Below are positions 49,868 through 63,435 of a stretch of 64,000 nucleotides of DNA, in pieces. The stretch is taken from assembly GCF_016698645.1 (NCBI RefSeq), contig NZ_CP068047.1:1585001-1649000 (forward strand), given 5' to 3'. The DNA comes from Devosia oryziradicis (GTDB taxonomy: Bacteria > Pseudomonadota > Alphaproteobacteria > Rhizobiales > Devosiaceae). Position numbers and translations under genes: made by a program. Position 1 is the first letter of the stretch. The number at the start of each line of letters is the position of its first letter. The notes beneath the pieces were generated by a model. The model saw only the letters and a program-made list of their open reading frames with translations, ran no database searches and was not told the origin of the DNA.

Positions 49868-50809
49868 CTAGGGCAGCCGTGCCAAGCGTTCCAGCAGGAG
49901 GGCAAAGAAGCCTTCGGCATTGCCGTTGCGGAGATAGTTGACGTTCCGGATCTTGCCGGTGACATGCCAGAAGTCCGCGACGGTCATGCCCACCGTCAGT
50001 TCGCTGGCGGTTTCGACAGTCACATTGCAATGCCGGCCCTCAAACAGGTCAGGCTGCAGCAGGTAGGCGATGACAGTGGGGTCATGCAGCGGTGCGCCGG
50101 CCCAGCCGTATTTTTGCAGGTCAAAAGCTTCCGAAAAGGTCAGCATCTCATAGATTGCCTTCCCCGATTTGTTTCCCAGACCAAAAATGGCGGCAAGGCG
50201 TTCGGGGGTCGACTGGATCTGGTGGGTGACGTCGAGCGGCAGCATGGTGATCGGCACGCCCGAGCGCAGCACCACATCTGCCGCTTCCGGATCGACATAG
50301 ATATTGAATTCGGCAGCAGGCGTGATGTTGCCCACCTCGAAATAGGCGCCGCCCATCATCACGATTTCGGCGATGCGCTCGGCAATGGCAGGCTGCTTGA
50401 CCAGCGCCATGCCGATATTGGTCAGCGGTCCCAATGTGCAGAGCGTTATGCTGCCCGGTTCGGCAGACATGAGCGTATCGATGATGTAGTCGACGCCGTG
50501 CTGTTCCTGAAGCGGGATCGTGGGATCGGGCAGGTCGGGGCCGTTAAGCCCGGTCTCGCCGTGGACATGTTCGGCGGTCACCAGGTGCCGTCGCATCGGT
50601 CGCGCGCATCCGGCGTAAACGGGGATGTCACGGCGGCCGGAGAGCTCGACCACCTTGCGGGCATTGGTGGCGTTGTGATGAAGGCCCACATTGCCGGCCA
50701 CCGCCACGACACCAAGGACGTCAAGCTCTTCCGGCGATGCGAGCGCGAGCAGGATGGCGACCGCATCGTCCTGGCCGGGATCGGTGTCGATGATGATTTT
50801 GCGTGGCAT
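49868..50809 (-). CDS. Inosine/uridine-preferring nucleoside hydrolase family protein
   Basis: A 313-residue nucleoside hydrolase. The calcium-binding DTDPGQDDAVAILLAL at the N-terminus is the family hallmark. TLGPLTNIGMALVKQP near residue 125, AEFNIYVDPEAADVVLRSGVPITMLPLDVTH and HDPTVIAYLLQPDLF complete the active-site set. It cleaves the N-glycosidic bond of ribonucleosides. The base preference cannot be told. It lacks a signal peptide and stands alone on the minus strand. Confidence 0.92.
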   Translation of the reverse strand: MPRKIIIDTDPGQDDAVAILLALASPEELDVLGVVAVAGNVGLHHNATNARKVVELSGRRDIPVYAGCARPMRRHLVTAEHVHGETGLNGPDLPDPTIPLQEQHGVDYIIDTLMSAEPGSITLCTLGPLTNIGMALVKQPAIAERIAEIVMMGGAYFEVGNITPAAEFNIYVDPEAADVVLRSGVPITMLPLDVTHQIQSTPERLAAIFGLGNKSGKAIYEMLTFSEAFDLQKYGWAGAPLHDPTVIAYLLQPDLFEGRHCNVTVETASELTVGMTVADFWHVTGKIRNVNYLRNGNAEGFFALLLERLARLP

Positions 50810-50959
50810 GAAAGGACCTTGGGCAGGCAGGGGAATCGAGGCGGCACAGTACCCAGTGACGGGCGCGCGGTCGACAGGGCGACGCGGGCTTGCTCAACGG
50901 AACGTTTGCACCCGGCCAACGTTACCGAACCGCGAGGGGTCTCGAACACTGGAAATCAC

Positions 50960-52216
50960 ATGGCACGCGCAGCAAAGCTAGCGGCACCCACAGACATGAG
51001 CGAAAGCCAGTTCGAGCGGGTTGCAGCCAATGCGTCTCGTATCGCCATGATTTTCGTCGGCTTCCTCGCCCTCCTGGTCGCCCTGCAGGTCGGCCAGGTC
51101 TTCCTCGCCCCCGTGACCCTGGCAATCGTCATCGGCCTGATGTTCGGCCCGGTCGCTGACCGCGTCGAGCGTTTCGGTATCCCCCCGGCGCTGTCGGCTG
51201 GCATCGTGGTGCTGATGCTGATCGGCGTGATTGCAGGCGGCGTGGTGTTGTTCGCAGTGCCGCTGTCGGAGTGGGTCGCTCGTGCCCCGCTGATCTGGAC
51301 CAAGTTGCAGCAGCAGCTTGCGACCCTGGAAGGCCCCCTTGAAGCCGTCACCGCGTTTCAGGAGCAGGTGACCTCGATTTTCGGCAAGGACAATGCAATG
51401 TCCGTCACCGTCGAGGATGGCGGTCAGGTCATCAGCATGGCCATGCTGGCGCCGGCCATTCTCGCGCAAGTGCTGATTTTTCTCGCCAGCCTCTATTTCT
51501 TCGTGGCAACCCGCGACCATATCCGGATTTCGGTGCTGTCGCTCTGCGTCAGCCGGCGCATGCGCTGGCGCACGGCGCATGTGTTCCGCGACGTGGAGAC
51601 CAAGGTCAGCCGCTTCCTGTTGTCGATTACCATCATCAATTTCTGCGTTGGCTGCGCCGTATCGCTGGCCATGTGGGCCATCGGCATGCCGTCGCCGCTG
51701 CTGTGGGGCGCCATGGCTGCGGTGCTCAATTATATCCCCTATGTGGGGCAGGGTGTTATGATCCTGGTGTTGCTCGCCGTGGGCCTTGGGACGCAGACCG
51801 GCCTCCAGCATGTGCTTTTGCCGGCAGGGTGTTACCTGGCGATCAACTTTGTCGAGGGCCAGATCGTCACGCCCCATTTCATCGGGCGCACGATGACCCT
51901 CAACCCCTTCCTGATCTTTCTTTCGATCACCTTCTGGCTTTGGGCCTGGGGGCCGATGGGCGGCCTGGTGGCCGTGCCGACGCTGCTGATCGCCACCTCC
52001 ATGCTGGCGCACATGCTGCCCAGCAAGCCGCTGGTGCCGAGCCGGCCCGTGCGCCGGACGCGCAATATGACCGACCGCGAAGAGCTGCTCGCCAACACGG
52101 CGCGGGCTATTCGCGAGCAGACCGAAGACGAAAAGAGTCCGTCCGAAAAGCGCAAGGAAGAGCGGTTCGAACCTCCCGAGGGCACCGCACCGACCGGCGC
52201 GGAAAAGGTCGCGTAG
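50960..52216 (+). CDS. AI-2E family transporter (PerM/YdiK type)
   Basis: A 418-residue membrane protein of the AI-2E/UPF0118 family. About eight helices are seen, starting IAMIFVGFLALLVALQVGQVFLAPVTLAIVIGLMFGP. The conserved MAAVLNYIPYVGQGVMILVLLAVG lies near residue 255 and NFVEGQIVTPHFIGRTMTLNPFLIFLSI near residue 297. The C-terminal tail of about 60 residues is charged. Members move diverse solutes or act as Na+/H+ antiporters, and AI-2 transport should not be assumed. The ATG at 50960 has only GGAA nearby. ATG 50996 is an alternative. Confidence 0.87.
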   Translation: MARAAKLAAPTDMSESQFERVAANASRIAMIFVGFLALLVALQVGQVFLAPVTLAIVIGLMFGPVADRVERFGIPPALSAGIVVLMLIGVIAGGVVLFAVPLSEWVARAPLIWTKLQQQLATLEGPLEAVTAFQEQVTSIFGKDNAMSVTVEDGGQVISMAMLAPAILAQVLIFLASLYFFVATRDHIRISVLSLCVSRRMRWRTAHVFRDVETKVSRFLLSITIINFCVGCAVSLAMWAIGMPSPLLWGAMAAVLNYIPYVGQGVMILVLLAVGLGTQTGLQHVLLPAGCYLAINFVEGQIVTPHFIGRTMTLNPFLIFLSITFWLWAWGPMGGLVAVPTLLIATSMLAHMLPSKPLVPSRPVRRTRNMTDREELLANTARAIREQTEDEKSPSEKRKEERFEPPEGTAPTGAEKVA

Positions 52217-52297
52217 ACCCCCGCATGCCGCCAGCGCGCTTGACGCGGCGCGTCAGGTCAACAAAGACTCCGCCTCTGAATTGGGCGGGAGAATTTC

Positions 52298-54160
52298 GTG
52301 GCGGGTGAAGTAGCTGGACATGCGGTCGAGGCGGCAGCGCATGGCGTCGACCTGATACCGGTGGTGGCGCTGCTGGGGGCGGCGGTGGTCGCGGTGCCGC
52401 TGTTCAAGCGTATCGGGTTGGGGTCCGTGCTCGGCTATCTGGCCGCCGGGCTGCTGTTGGGACCGTCGGGCATCGGTCTCATTACCGATCCCGAATCGGT
52501 GCTCACCACGGCCGAGTTGGGGGTCGTGATGTTCCTCTTCATCATCGGCCTGGAAATGGAGCCCGCCAAGCTGTGGGCGCTGCGCAAGCAGATCTTCGGC
52601 CTGGGACTGGTGCAGGTGGCTGCCTGCGGCATGCTGCTGACGGGCGTCGGCGTGATCCTGGGCTTCGCCCCGGTGGTCGCCTTCATATTCGGCATGGGTT
52701 TCGTGCTCACCTCCACCGCTATCGTCATGCAGATCCTGGGCGAGCGGGGCGAGTTGTCGACCGATAGCGGTCAACGCATCGTTTCGATCCTGCTGCTGGA
52801 AGACCTGGCCATCGTGCCGCTGCTGGCCATCGTGGCGTTCCTTGCGCCCGGCACGGGTGAGCAACAGGTGGAACTGGCCACGCGTCTGCTGGGGATCGCT
52901 GCGCCCATCGGGGCGGTGCTGCTGCTGATTTTTGTCGGCCGCCGCATCATGAACCCGCTTTTCGGCCTGCTCGCCTCGAGCAAGTTGCGCGAGGTGATGA
53001 CGGCCGCTGCGCTGCTGGTGGTCCTGGGCGCGGCCCTGCTGTTCCAGGCGAGCGGCCTCTCCATGGCCATGGGCGCATTCCTCGCCGGTGTGCTGCTGTC
53101 GACCTCGACCTTCCGCCACCAGCTCGAAGCCGACGTCGAGCCGTTCCGCGGGATCCTCCTGGGCCTGTTCTTCCTGGCGGTCGGCATGTCGCTGGATCTC
53201 GATATCGTTGCCGCAAGCTGGCAGATCATCACGGTCAGCGTGGTCGCCTTCATGCTGGTCAAGGCCAGCGCCATCTATGGCATCGCCAGGCTCCTCAAAG
53301 CCCCACATGCCGAAGCGGTGGAACGGGCGGTCCTGATGGGGCAGGGCGGCGAGTTCGCCTTTGTCCTCTACACGACCGCCGTCACCGCCGGGATCATCGA
53401 CGGACCGACCAATGCCATCTTCACCGCCACGGTGATCGTCTCGATGGTCCTGACGCCATTTTTCATCATCGGACTGCGGTTCCTGGTGCCAAGGCAGACC
53501 CAGTCGATGGAGGGCGTGGAGGAAGTATCGGGCCTGTCCGCGCGGATCCTCATCATCGGCTTCGGGCGGTTCGGACAGATAGCCAGCCAGCCGCTCCTGG
53601 CCATGCGCCACTCGGTTTCCATCATCGACAATGACACCGAGATGATCCGCGCCGCGGCCAGCATTGGCTTCAAGGTCTATTATGGCGACGGCACGCGCCT
53701 GGACATCCTGCGCGCCGCCGGTGCGAGCACGGCCGACCTGATCCTGGTCTGCACCGACAAGAAGGAGCAGACCACGCGGATCGCGGAACTCGTGCGTGAC
53801 GAGTTTCCGCTGGTGCGCGTCATGGCCCGCGCCTTCGATCGCGCCCACGCGATCGAACTGGTCAAGGCGGGTGTCGAGTATCAGCTACGCGAGCTGTTTG
53901 AATCCGCGCTCGAATTCGGCGGCGAGGCAATCCGCTCGCTTGGCGCCGATGCCGAGGAGGCTCAGGAGATTGTCGAAGGGGTTCGGATGCGGGACCGTCA
54001 GCGCTTCGACCTGCAACTGGCAGGTGAGGACTGGCGTAACCTCGGTACGCTGCTGATCAGCAATGCACAGGAACAGGCACGGGAAAGCGGTGTCACGGTT
54101 CCCCATGCCCAGGCGGAGGATGCCGTCGCCAAGAGCACCCAGCCAGCGCAGCCCGCATAG
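52298..54160 (+). CDS. CPA2 family cation:proton antiporter with TrkA-N domain (KefB/KefC-like)
   Basis: A 620-residue protein. Residues about 15-400 are a Na_H_Exchanger domain of about 12 helices (GLGSVLGYLAAGLLLGPSGIGL, MFLFIIGLEMEPAKLW, LSTDSGQRIVSILLLEDLAIVPLLAI). Residues about 410-530 are a TrkA-N Rossmann domain, with ILIIGFGRFGQIASQPLL and a bound-nucleotide acidic residue in SIIDND. Potassium efflux in exchange for protons is the usual role. The start is GTG with GGGAG 7 nt upstream. No KefF/KefG partner is adjacent. Confidence 0.92.
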   Translation: MAGEVAGHAVEAAAHGVDLIPVVALLGAAVVAVPLFKRIGLGSVLGYLAAGLLLGPSGIGLITDPESVLTTAELGVVMFLFIIGLEMEPAKLWALRKQIFGLGLVQVAACGMLLTGVGVILGFAPVVAFIFGMGFVLTSTAIVMQILGERGELSTDSGQRIVSILLLEDLAIVPLLAIVAFLAPGTGEQQVELATRLLGIAAPIGAVLLLIFVGRRIMNPLFGLLASSKLREVMTAAALLVVLGAALLFQASGLSMAMGAFLAGVLLSTSTFRHQLEADVEPFRGILLGLFFLAVGMSLDLDIVAASWQIITVSVVAFMLVKASAIYGIARLLKAPHAEAVERAVLMGQGGEFAFVLYTTAVTAGIIDGPTNAIFTATVIVSMVLTPFFIIGLRFLVPRQTQSMEGVEEVSGLSARILIIGFGRFGQIASQPLLAMRHSVSIIDNDTEMIRAAASIGFKVYYGDGTRLDILRAAGASTADLILVCTDKKEQTTRIAELVRDEFPLVRVMARAFDRAHAIELVKAGVEYQLRELFESALEFGGEAIRSLGADAEEAQEIVEGVRMRDRQRFDLQLAGEDWRNLGTLLISNAQEQARESGVTVPHAQAEDAVAKSTQPAQPA

Positions 54161-54243
54161 GAGGGGGCTTCCGCCTGCCCAAATTAAGTGCAAGACTAAA
54201 GTCTCTAGAGGGGAATACATCGTTATGAAACCTGGATTGCGAT

Positions 54244-56721
54244 ATGCCGCAACAGCCGATCGTTTACGACGCCCCTACGCCGGAACCACGTGCCCGCACC
54301 GTTGAGGCCATCCAGGCGGAAATACTAGAAAGGCTGATCTATTCAGTCGGTAAGGACCCCATTGTCGCGCGGCCACATGACTGGCTGGCCGCGACGATCC
54401 TGGCGGTGCGCGACAGGGTCATGGACCGCTGGATGGAATCGTCCCGCGAGACGTGGCGCACCTCGCACAAGCGGGTCTATTACCTCAGCCTCGAATTCCT
54501 CATCGGCCGGTTGATGCGCGACGCGATGAGCAATGTCGGGCTCATCGAGCCCGTGCGGGATGCTCTCAAGAATCTCAATGTCGATCTGGGCGACCTGATC
54601 AACCTCGAGCCTGACGCGGCCCTGGGTAATGGCGGCCTGGGGCGCCTGGCGGCCTGCTTCCTTGAATCCATGTCGTCGGTAAAAATCCCCGCTTATGGCT
54701 ACGGCATTCGCTACGTGCATGGCCTGTTCCGCCAGGAAATGAGCGAAGGCTGGCAGGTCGAACTGCCGGAAGAATGGCTTGCGCACGGCAATCCGTGGGA
54801 ATTCGAGCGGCGCGAGAGCGCCTACGAGATCGGCTTCGGCGGCCATGTCGAGCCAGTGACCGACCCCGATGGCACGGTGCGGCAGGAATGGCGCCCCAAT
54901 GATCACCTCCTGGCGGTGGCCTACGACACGCCGATCGTCGGCTGGCGCGGAGCGCGGGTGAATACGCTGCGCCTCTGGAGCGCCCAGCCGATCGATCCGA
55001 TCCTGCTCGACAAGTTCAACTCGGGCGACCACATCGGCGCACTGGAGGAAAGCGCACGCGCCGAGGCCATCACCCGCGTCCTCTATCCTGCGGATTCCAC
55101 GGCCGCCGGGCAGGAGTTGCGGCTGCGGCAGGAGTTCTTCTTCTCGTCGGCTTCGCTCCAAGACATCGTGCGCCGGCACCTGCAGCAGTATGGCGACCTG
55201 GGCTCGCTGCCCGACAAGGTGGCCATCCATCTCAACGATACCCACCCGGCCATCTCGATCGCCGAACTGATGCGCATCCTGGTGGATGATAACGGGCTGA
55301 AATGGGCCGATGCCTGGAAGCTGAGCCGCGGCGTGTTCGGCTATACCAACCACACGCTGCTGCCGGAGGCGCTTGAGAGCTGGCCGGTGGCGCTGCTGGA
55401 ACGACTGCTGCCGCGGCACATGCAGATCATCTACCAGATCAATGCCGAAGTGCTGACCGATGCCAGGGTGCGGGCAAAGTTCACCGATGCACAGATTGCC
55501 AATGTCTCGCTGATCGATGAGTCCGGCGGACGGCGAGTGCGCATGGGTCAGCTCGCCTTCGTAGGATCGCACTCGATCAATGGCGTCTCGGCACTGCACA
55601 CCGAGCTGATGAAGCAGACGGTGTTCTCGGACCTCCACAAGCTCTATCCCGACCGCATCAATAACAAGACCAACGGCATCACGCCGCGGCGTTGGCTGAT
55701 GCAGTGCAACCCCGATCTCACCAAGCTGATCAGCGAGCGGATCGGCCCGGACTTTCTCGACGATATCGACCTGCTTAAGGGGCTGGATGCCCATGCCGAC
55801 GATCCGTCGTTCCAGTCGCAGTTCGCAGCGGTCAAGCAGGGCAACAAGGAGCGGCTGGCCAAGCTGATCAAGGACCGCATGGGGATCGTCGTATCACCCA
55901 ACGCGCTGTTCGACGTGCAGATCAAGCGCATCCACGAATACAAGCGGCAGCTGCTCAACATTATCCAAGCTGTTGCGCTGTATGATGAAATTCGCGCCCA
56001 TCCGGAACGGGACTGGGTGCCGCGCGTTAAGATCTTCGCGGGCAAGGCGGCTCCCGGCTACTGGAACGCCAAGCTTATCATCAAGCTGATCAACGATGTC
56101 GCCAAGGTGATCAACAACGATCCGGCGGTGCGTGGCCTGCTCAAGGTGGTGTTCCTGCCAAATTACAATGTGAGCCTGGCCGAAGTGATCGTTCCTGCCG
56201 CCGACCTGTCTGAACAGATTTCGACGGCCGGCATGGAAGCATCTGGCACCGGCAACATGAAGTTCATGGCCAACGGCGCCATCACCATCGGCACGATGGA
56301 CGGGGCCAATGTTGAAATGCACAAGGAAGTGGGGGCGGAAAATATTGTGATTTTCGGCCTCACGACCGAAGAGGTGAACGAGAAGCGGGCCAAGAGCGAG
56401 GTGCCGCGCGCGGCCATCGACGCCTCGCCGCGTCTCAAGGAAGTGCTGGAGTCGATCGCTTCGGGAGTTTTTTCCCCGGATGATCCGCACCGCTATCGCG
56501 ACCTCATCGGCGGCCTATACGACCACGATTGGTTCATGGTCGCACGTGACTTCGACGCCTACGTGGCTGCGCAGGCGCAGGTGGATGCCATCTGGCTGGA
56601 CAAACGGCGCTGGAACGCCATGGCAATTCGCAATACCGCCCATGTGGGGTTCTTCTCGTCCGATCGGACGATACGGCAGTATGCGCAGGAAATCTGGGGT
56701 GTTCCGGTGGCGTCGTCATGA
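54244..56721 (+). CDS. glgP: Glycogen phosphorylase
   Basis: An 825-residue GT35 enzyme that releases glucose 1-phosphate from glycogen. YYLSLEFLIGRLMRDAMSN and EPDAALGNGGLGRLAACF lie near residues 80-135. HLNDTHPAISIAELMRIL and FGYTNHTLLPEALE follow. The PLP site region is STAGMEASGTGNMKFMANGAITIGTMDGANVEM near residue 660. It opens the glycogen operon. An imperfectly placed GGAT precedes the ATG. A palindrome, AGACTAAAGTCT at 54193-54204, lies in the 83-bp upstream region. Confidence 0.96.
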   Translation: MPQQPIVYDAPTPEPRARTVEAIQAEILERLIYSVGKDPIVARPHDWLAATILAVRDRVMDRWMESSRETWRTSHKRVYYLSLEFLIGRLMRDAMSNVGLIEPVRDALKNLNVDLGDLINLEPDAALGNGGLGRLAACFLESMSSVKIPAYGYGIRYVHGLFRQEMSEGWQVELPEEWLAHGNPWEFERRESAYEIGFGGHVEPVTDPDGTVRQEWRPNDHLLAVAYDTPIVGWRGARVNTLRLWSAQPIDPILLDKFNSGDHIGALEESARAEAITRVLYPADSTAAGQELRLRQEFFFSSASLQDIVRRHLQQYGDLGSLPDKVAIHLNDTHPAISIAELMRILVDDNGLKWADAWKLSRGVFGYTNHTLLPEALESWPVALLERLLPRHMQIIYQINAEVLTDARVRAKFTDAQIANVSLIDESGGRRVRMGQLAFVGSHSINGVSALHTELMKQTVFSDLHKLYPDRINNKTNGITPRRWLMQCNPDLTKLISERIGPDFLDDIDLLKGLDAHADDPSFQSQFAAVKQGNKERLAKLIKDRMGIVVSPNALFDVQIKRIHEYKRQLLNIIQAVALYDEIRAHPERDWVPRVKIFAGKAAPGYWNAKLIIKLINDVAKVINNDPAVRGLLKVVFLPNYNVSLAEVIVPAADLSEQISTAGMEASGTGNMKFMANGAITIGTMDGANVEMHKEVGAENIVIFGLTTEEVNEKRAKSEVPRAAIDASPRLKEVLESIASGVFSPDDPHRYRDLIGGLYDHDWFMVARDFDAYVAAQAQVDAIWLDKRRWNAMAIRNTAHVGFFSSDRTIRQYAQEIWGVPVASS

Positions 56722-56783
56722 AAGTGGACGCCGATCGGGCACCGGCAGGCAAGATCGGCCGAACGCTGATTTATCGTTGAGAG

Positions 56784-56808
56784 AACGCCGCAGTAGTGCG
56801 GGCGTTTT
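56784..56808 (+). terminator. Hairpin with T-run between glgP and glgB
   Basis: AACGCCGCA-GTAG-TGCGGGCGTTTT forms a stem of about 9 bp with one bulge, ending in TTTT. It probably weakens or separates transcription of glgB onward from glgP. Confidence 0.65.
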
Positions 56809-56826
56809 CGTCGGGGGAGCGTGCGT

Positions 56827-59022
56827 GTGAATAAGGAAGACTGGCAAGCCGATGCACGGGAAGTGGACGCGATCGTCGCCGGTCGCCACCATAACCCGTT
56901 TGCATTTCTGGGGCTGCACGACGTCAACGGCCAGTGGGTGCTGCGGACTTTCATTCCCCATGCCGAAATGGTGTCGGCCTATTCACTCGAAGGAACGGCG
57001 CTCGGCCATCTGATCCCGCGTCACGCTGGTGGATTCTTCGAGGGCAAGGTCAGCATCGACAAGCGCCAGCCCGTCCGTTACCGCGCGAAAAATGCCGGCG
57101 GCGAGTGGGACGTGTACGACCCCTATTCGTTCGGGCCGGTGCTCGGGCCTCTCGACGACTACTATATCGGCGAAGGCAATCACCTGCGCCTGTTCGACAA
57201 GCTTGGCGCCCACGAGATGGAATTCGAGGGCATTCACGGCACACATTTTGCCGTCTGGGCCCCCAATGCACAGCGCGTGAGCGTGGTGGGTCCGTTCAAT
57301 GAGTGGGACGGCCGGCGTCACCCCATGCGTAATCGGTTCGAGACCGGCATCTGGGAAGTATTCATCCCGGTACTTGGAACAGGCACGCTCTACAAATACG
57401 AGATCGTCGGCCCGGACGGTACGGTGCAGCCGCTCAAGGCCGATCCGTTTGCACGGCAATCGGAATTGCGGCCGCGCACGGCATCGGTGGTGCCTGACCC
57501 GACAGAGTTCGTCTGGACGGACAGCAAGTACATCGAGGAGCGGGCGACCCGCGACTGGCGGCGTACGCCCATGTCGATCTACGAGGTGCATCTGGGCAGC
57601 TGGCGGCGGCGGCCGGATGGTGGTTTCCTGACCTATGACCAACTAGCCGAGCAGCTCGTGCCCTATGCGGCGGACATGGGTTACACCCATATCGAGCTGT
57701 TGCCGATCACCGAGCATCCGTTCGATCCAAGCTGGGGCTACCAGCCGACCGGCCTCTATGCGCCAACCGCACGTTTCGGCGATCCCGCGGCGTTTGCCCG
57801 TTTCGTCAATGCGGCCCACGAGGCGGGCCTCGGGGTTATCCTGGATTGGGTCCCGGCGCATTTCCCGACGGACGCCCATGGCCTGGCCCATTTCGACGGC
57901 ACGGCGCTCTATGAGCATGCCGATCCGCGCCAGGGCTACCACCCGGACTGGAACACGGCGATCTACAATTTCGGCCGCCGCGAGGTGGTGAGCTTCCTCG
58001 TCAACAATGCCCTTTACTGGCTGGAGAAATTCCATCTCGACGGACTGCGTGTCGATGCCGTGGCCTCGATGCTCTACCTCGACTACTCGCGCCAGCAGGG
58101 TCAGTGGGTGCCCAACAAGTTCGGCGGCAACCAGAACCTGGAAGCCGTGGAATTCCTTCGCCGGGTGAATTCGGAGGCCTATCGCCTGCACCCGGGAACC
58201 TTCATGATCGCCGAGGAATCGACGTCATGGCCGGGGGTGAGCCATCCTGCTTATTCAGGTGGGCTGGGCTTCGGCTTCAAGTGGAACATGGGCTTCATGA
58301 ACGACACGCTGCGGTATATGAGCCGCGAGGCGGTGCATCGGAAGTACCACCATAACGACATGACCTTTGGCACGGTCTACGCGTTCAGTGAGAACTTCGT
58401 GCTGCCGCTGAGCCACGACGAAGTGGTGCATGGCAAGGGGTCGCTGCTCGAAAAGATGCCGGGTGACGACTGGCAGCAATTTGCCAACCTGCGCGCCTAT
58501 TATGCGTTCATGTGGGGTTTCCCAGGCAAGAAACTGCTGTTCATGGGCCAGGAATTTGCCCAGCGCGACGAGTGGGCCGAGGCAAAGTCGCTCGACTGGT
58601 ACCTGCTCGAAGCGGGCATGCATGAGGGGATGCGGCGGCTCATCGCCGATCTCAACCTGGCCTATCGGCAATTGCCGGCTTTGCATGAGCGCGATTGCGA
58701 GCCGGATGGCTTTGAATGGGTGATCGGCAACGATCACGCCAATTCGGTGTTTGCCTGGCTGCGCAAGGCACCGGGGAGCGACCCGGTCCTGGTCGTGAGC
58801 AATTTCACGCCAGTGCCACGTAGCGGGTACAAGATACCCATGCCGCTGGCCGGCAAATGGGTGGAGCGCATCAACACCGATGCCGGTTGGTATTCCGGAT
58901 CCAACACCGGCAACCAGGGTGCGGTGAAAGCCTATGCCGTCGAGGGCCAGCATTGGCCTGCGGAAGCAGAGCTCTATCTGCCTCCCCTGTCGACATTGTT
59001 CCTGAAATTCGAGCCGGCCTGA
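56827..59022 (+). CDS. glgB: 1,4-alpha-glucan branching enzyme
   Basis: A 731-residue enzyme that makes alpha-1,6 branches in glycogen. It has two N-terminal carbohydrate-binding/CBM48-like regions ([20 protein letters not shown] and [29 protein letters not shown]). The GH13 barrel has nucleophile Asp in [14 protein letters not shown], Glu in [12 protein letters not shown] and [18 protein letters not shown] at 56827 has GGGGGAG 7 nt upstream. GTG 56821 is too close to that site. Confidence 0.95.
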   Translation: MNKEDWQADAREVDAIVAGRHHNPFAFLGLHDVNGQWVLRTFIPHAEMVSAYSLEGTALGHLIPRHAGGFFEGKVSIDKRQPVRYRAKNAGGEWDVYDPYSFGPVLGPLDDYYIGEGNHLRLFDKLGAHEMEFEGIHGTHFAVWAPNAQRVSVVGPFNEWDGRRHPMRNRFETGIWEVFIPVLGTGTLYKYEIVGPDGTVQPLKADPFARQSELRPRTASVVPDPTEFVWTDSKYIEERATRDWRRTPMSIYEVHLGSWRRRPDGGFLTYDQLAEQLVPYAADMGYTHIELLPITEHPFDPSWGYQPTGLYAPTARFGDPAAFARFVNAAHEAGLGVILDWVPAHFPTDAHGLAHFDGTALYEHADPRQGYHPDWNTAIYNFGRREVVSFLVNNALYWLEKFHLDGLRVDAVASMLYLDYSRQQGQWVPNKFGGNQNLEAVEFLRRVNSEAYRLHPGTFMIAEESTSWPGVSHPAYSGGLGFGFKWNMGFMNDTLRYMSREAVHRKYHHNDMTFGTVYAFSENFVLPLSHDEVVHGKGSLLEKMPGDDWQQFANLRAYYAFMWGFPGKKLLFMGQEFAQRDEWAEAKSLDWYLLEAGMHEGMRRLIADLNLAYRQLPALHERDCEPDGFEWVIGNDHANSVFAWLRKAPGSDPVLVVSNFTPVPRSGYKIPMPLAGKWVERINTDAGWYSGSNTGNQGAVKAYAVEGQHWPAEAELYLPPLSTLFLKFEPA

Positions 59023-59075
59023 TCCGGCAACAGCGCGATACGTCCCGGCAAACGGGCATAGTGGAGGGTAGAAGA

Positions 59076-60343
59076 ATGGCAGATTACAGGACACCATCGC
59101 CGCTGGCCCGCGAGGCCATGGCCTATGTGCTCGCCGGTGGCCGGGGCACGCGCCTGATGGAACTGACCGACCGACGCGCCAAGCCGGCGGTCTATTTCGG
59201 CGGCAAGTCGCGCATCATCGACTTTGCGCTCAGCAATGCCATCAATTCGGGCATCCGCCGCATTTCGGTGGCGACGCAATACCAGGCGCACAGCTTGATC
59301 CGCCATCTGTCGCGTGGCTGGAACTTCCTGAGGCAGGAGCGTAACGAAAGCTTCGACGTGCTGCCCGCGTCCCAGCGGGTGCGCGAGGACATGTGGTATG
59401 CCGGCACGGCCGACGCCGTGTACCAGAACATGGACATCATCGAGGATTCCGGCGCGCGCTACATCGTCATCCTGGCGGGCGACCACATCTACAAGATGGA
59501 CTACGAAATCATGCTGCGCCAGCATGTGGACACCGGTGCCGACGTGACCATCGGGTGCCTGGAAGTGCCGCGCATGGAGGCTACGGGCTTTGGCGTGATG
59601 CATGTGGACGGGCGCGACCGCGTGGTCGACTTCGTCGAGAAGCCCAAGGATCCGCCGGGCATCCCCGACCGACCCGACATGGCGCTGGCCTCGATGGGTA
59701 TCTACGTGTTCGAGACACGCTTCCTGATGGAGCAGTTGCGTCGCGATGCAGCCACCGAAGGCTCCAGCCGCGACTTCGGCAAGGACATCATCCCCTATAT
59801 CGTCAAGAACGGCACCGCCTGGGCGCATCGTTTTCCGCGCTCCTGCGTCCGCTCCAGCAACGAGGAAGTCAGCTACTGGCGCGACGTCGGCACGATCGAC
59901 GCCTATTGGAAGGCCTCGATCGACCTGACCGACATCAAGCCGCAGCTCGATCTCTACGATCGCGATTGGCCCATCTGGACCTATGCCGAGATCACGCCCC
60001 CGGCCAAGTTCGTGCATGACTTCGACGGGCGGCGCGGCTCGGCGGTCAATTCGTTGGTTTCCGGCGACTGCATTGTTTCGGGCGGACACCTGCAAAAGAC
60101 GCTGCTTTCCACCGGCTCCCGGGTGCACTCCTATTCCGAGCTCGATGAAGCCGTGGTGCTGCCCTATTGCGACATCGGCCGCAATGCACGGTTGCGCAAG
60201 GTGGTGATCGACCGCGGCGTCAACATCCCGGAGGGACTGGTGGTGGGCGAAGATCCGGAATTCGACGCCAAGTGGTTCCGCCGCAGCGATGACGGGGTGA
60301 CGCTCATCACTCAGTCAATGATCAACAAGTATCTGGCTGGCCG

Positions 60344-60347
<4 letters not shown>
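59076..60347 (+). CDS. glgC: Glucose-1-phosphate adenylyltransferase
   Basis: A 423-residue ADP-glucose pyrophosphorylase, the committed step of glycogen synthesis. The nucleotide-binding [29 protein letters not shown] is followed by [13 protein letters not shown], the catalytic region [13 protein letters not shown] and the substrate motif [11 protein letters not shown]. The C-terminal beta-helix ends with the usual [21 protein letters not shown] precedes the ATG. Its stop overlaps the glgA start. Confidence 0.96.
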
Positions 60348-63422
<3,075 letters not shown>

Positions 63423-63435
63423 CATCGGAAAACCA

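Noticed and set aside
49634..50959. Long N-terminal extension of the AI-2E family gene
   Set aside because: The frame is open upstream but is antisense to the nucleoside hydrolase gene. The membrane protein begins properly at 50960.
54225..54305. Short frame MKPGLRYAATADRLRR before glgP as a leader peptide
   Set aside because: It has a fair upstream purine run but overlaps glgP out of frame and shows no regulatory codons. glgP itself starts at 54244.
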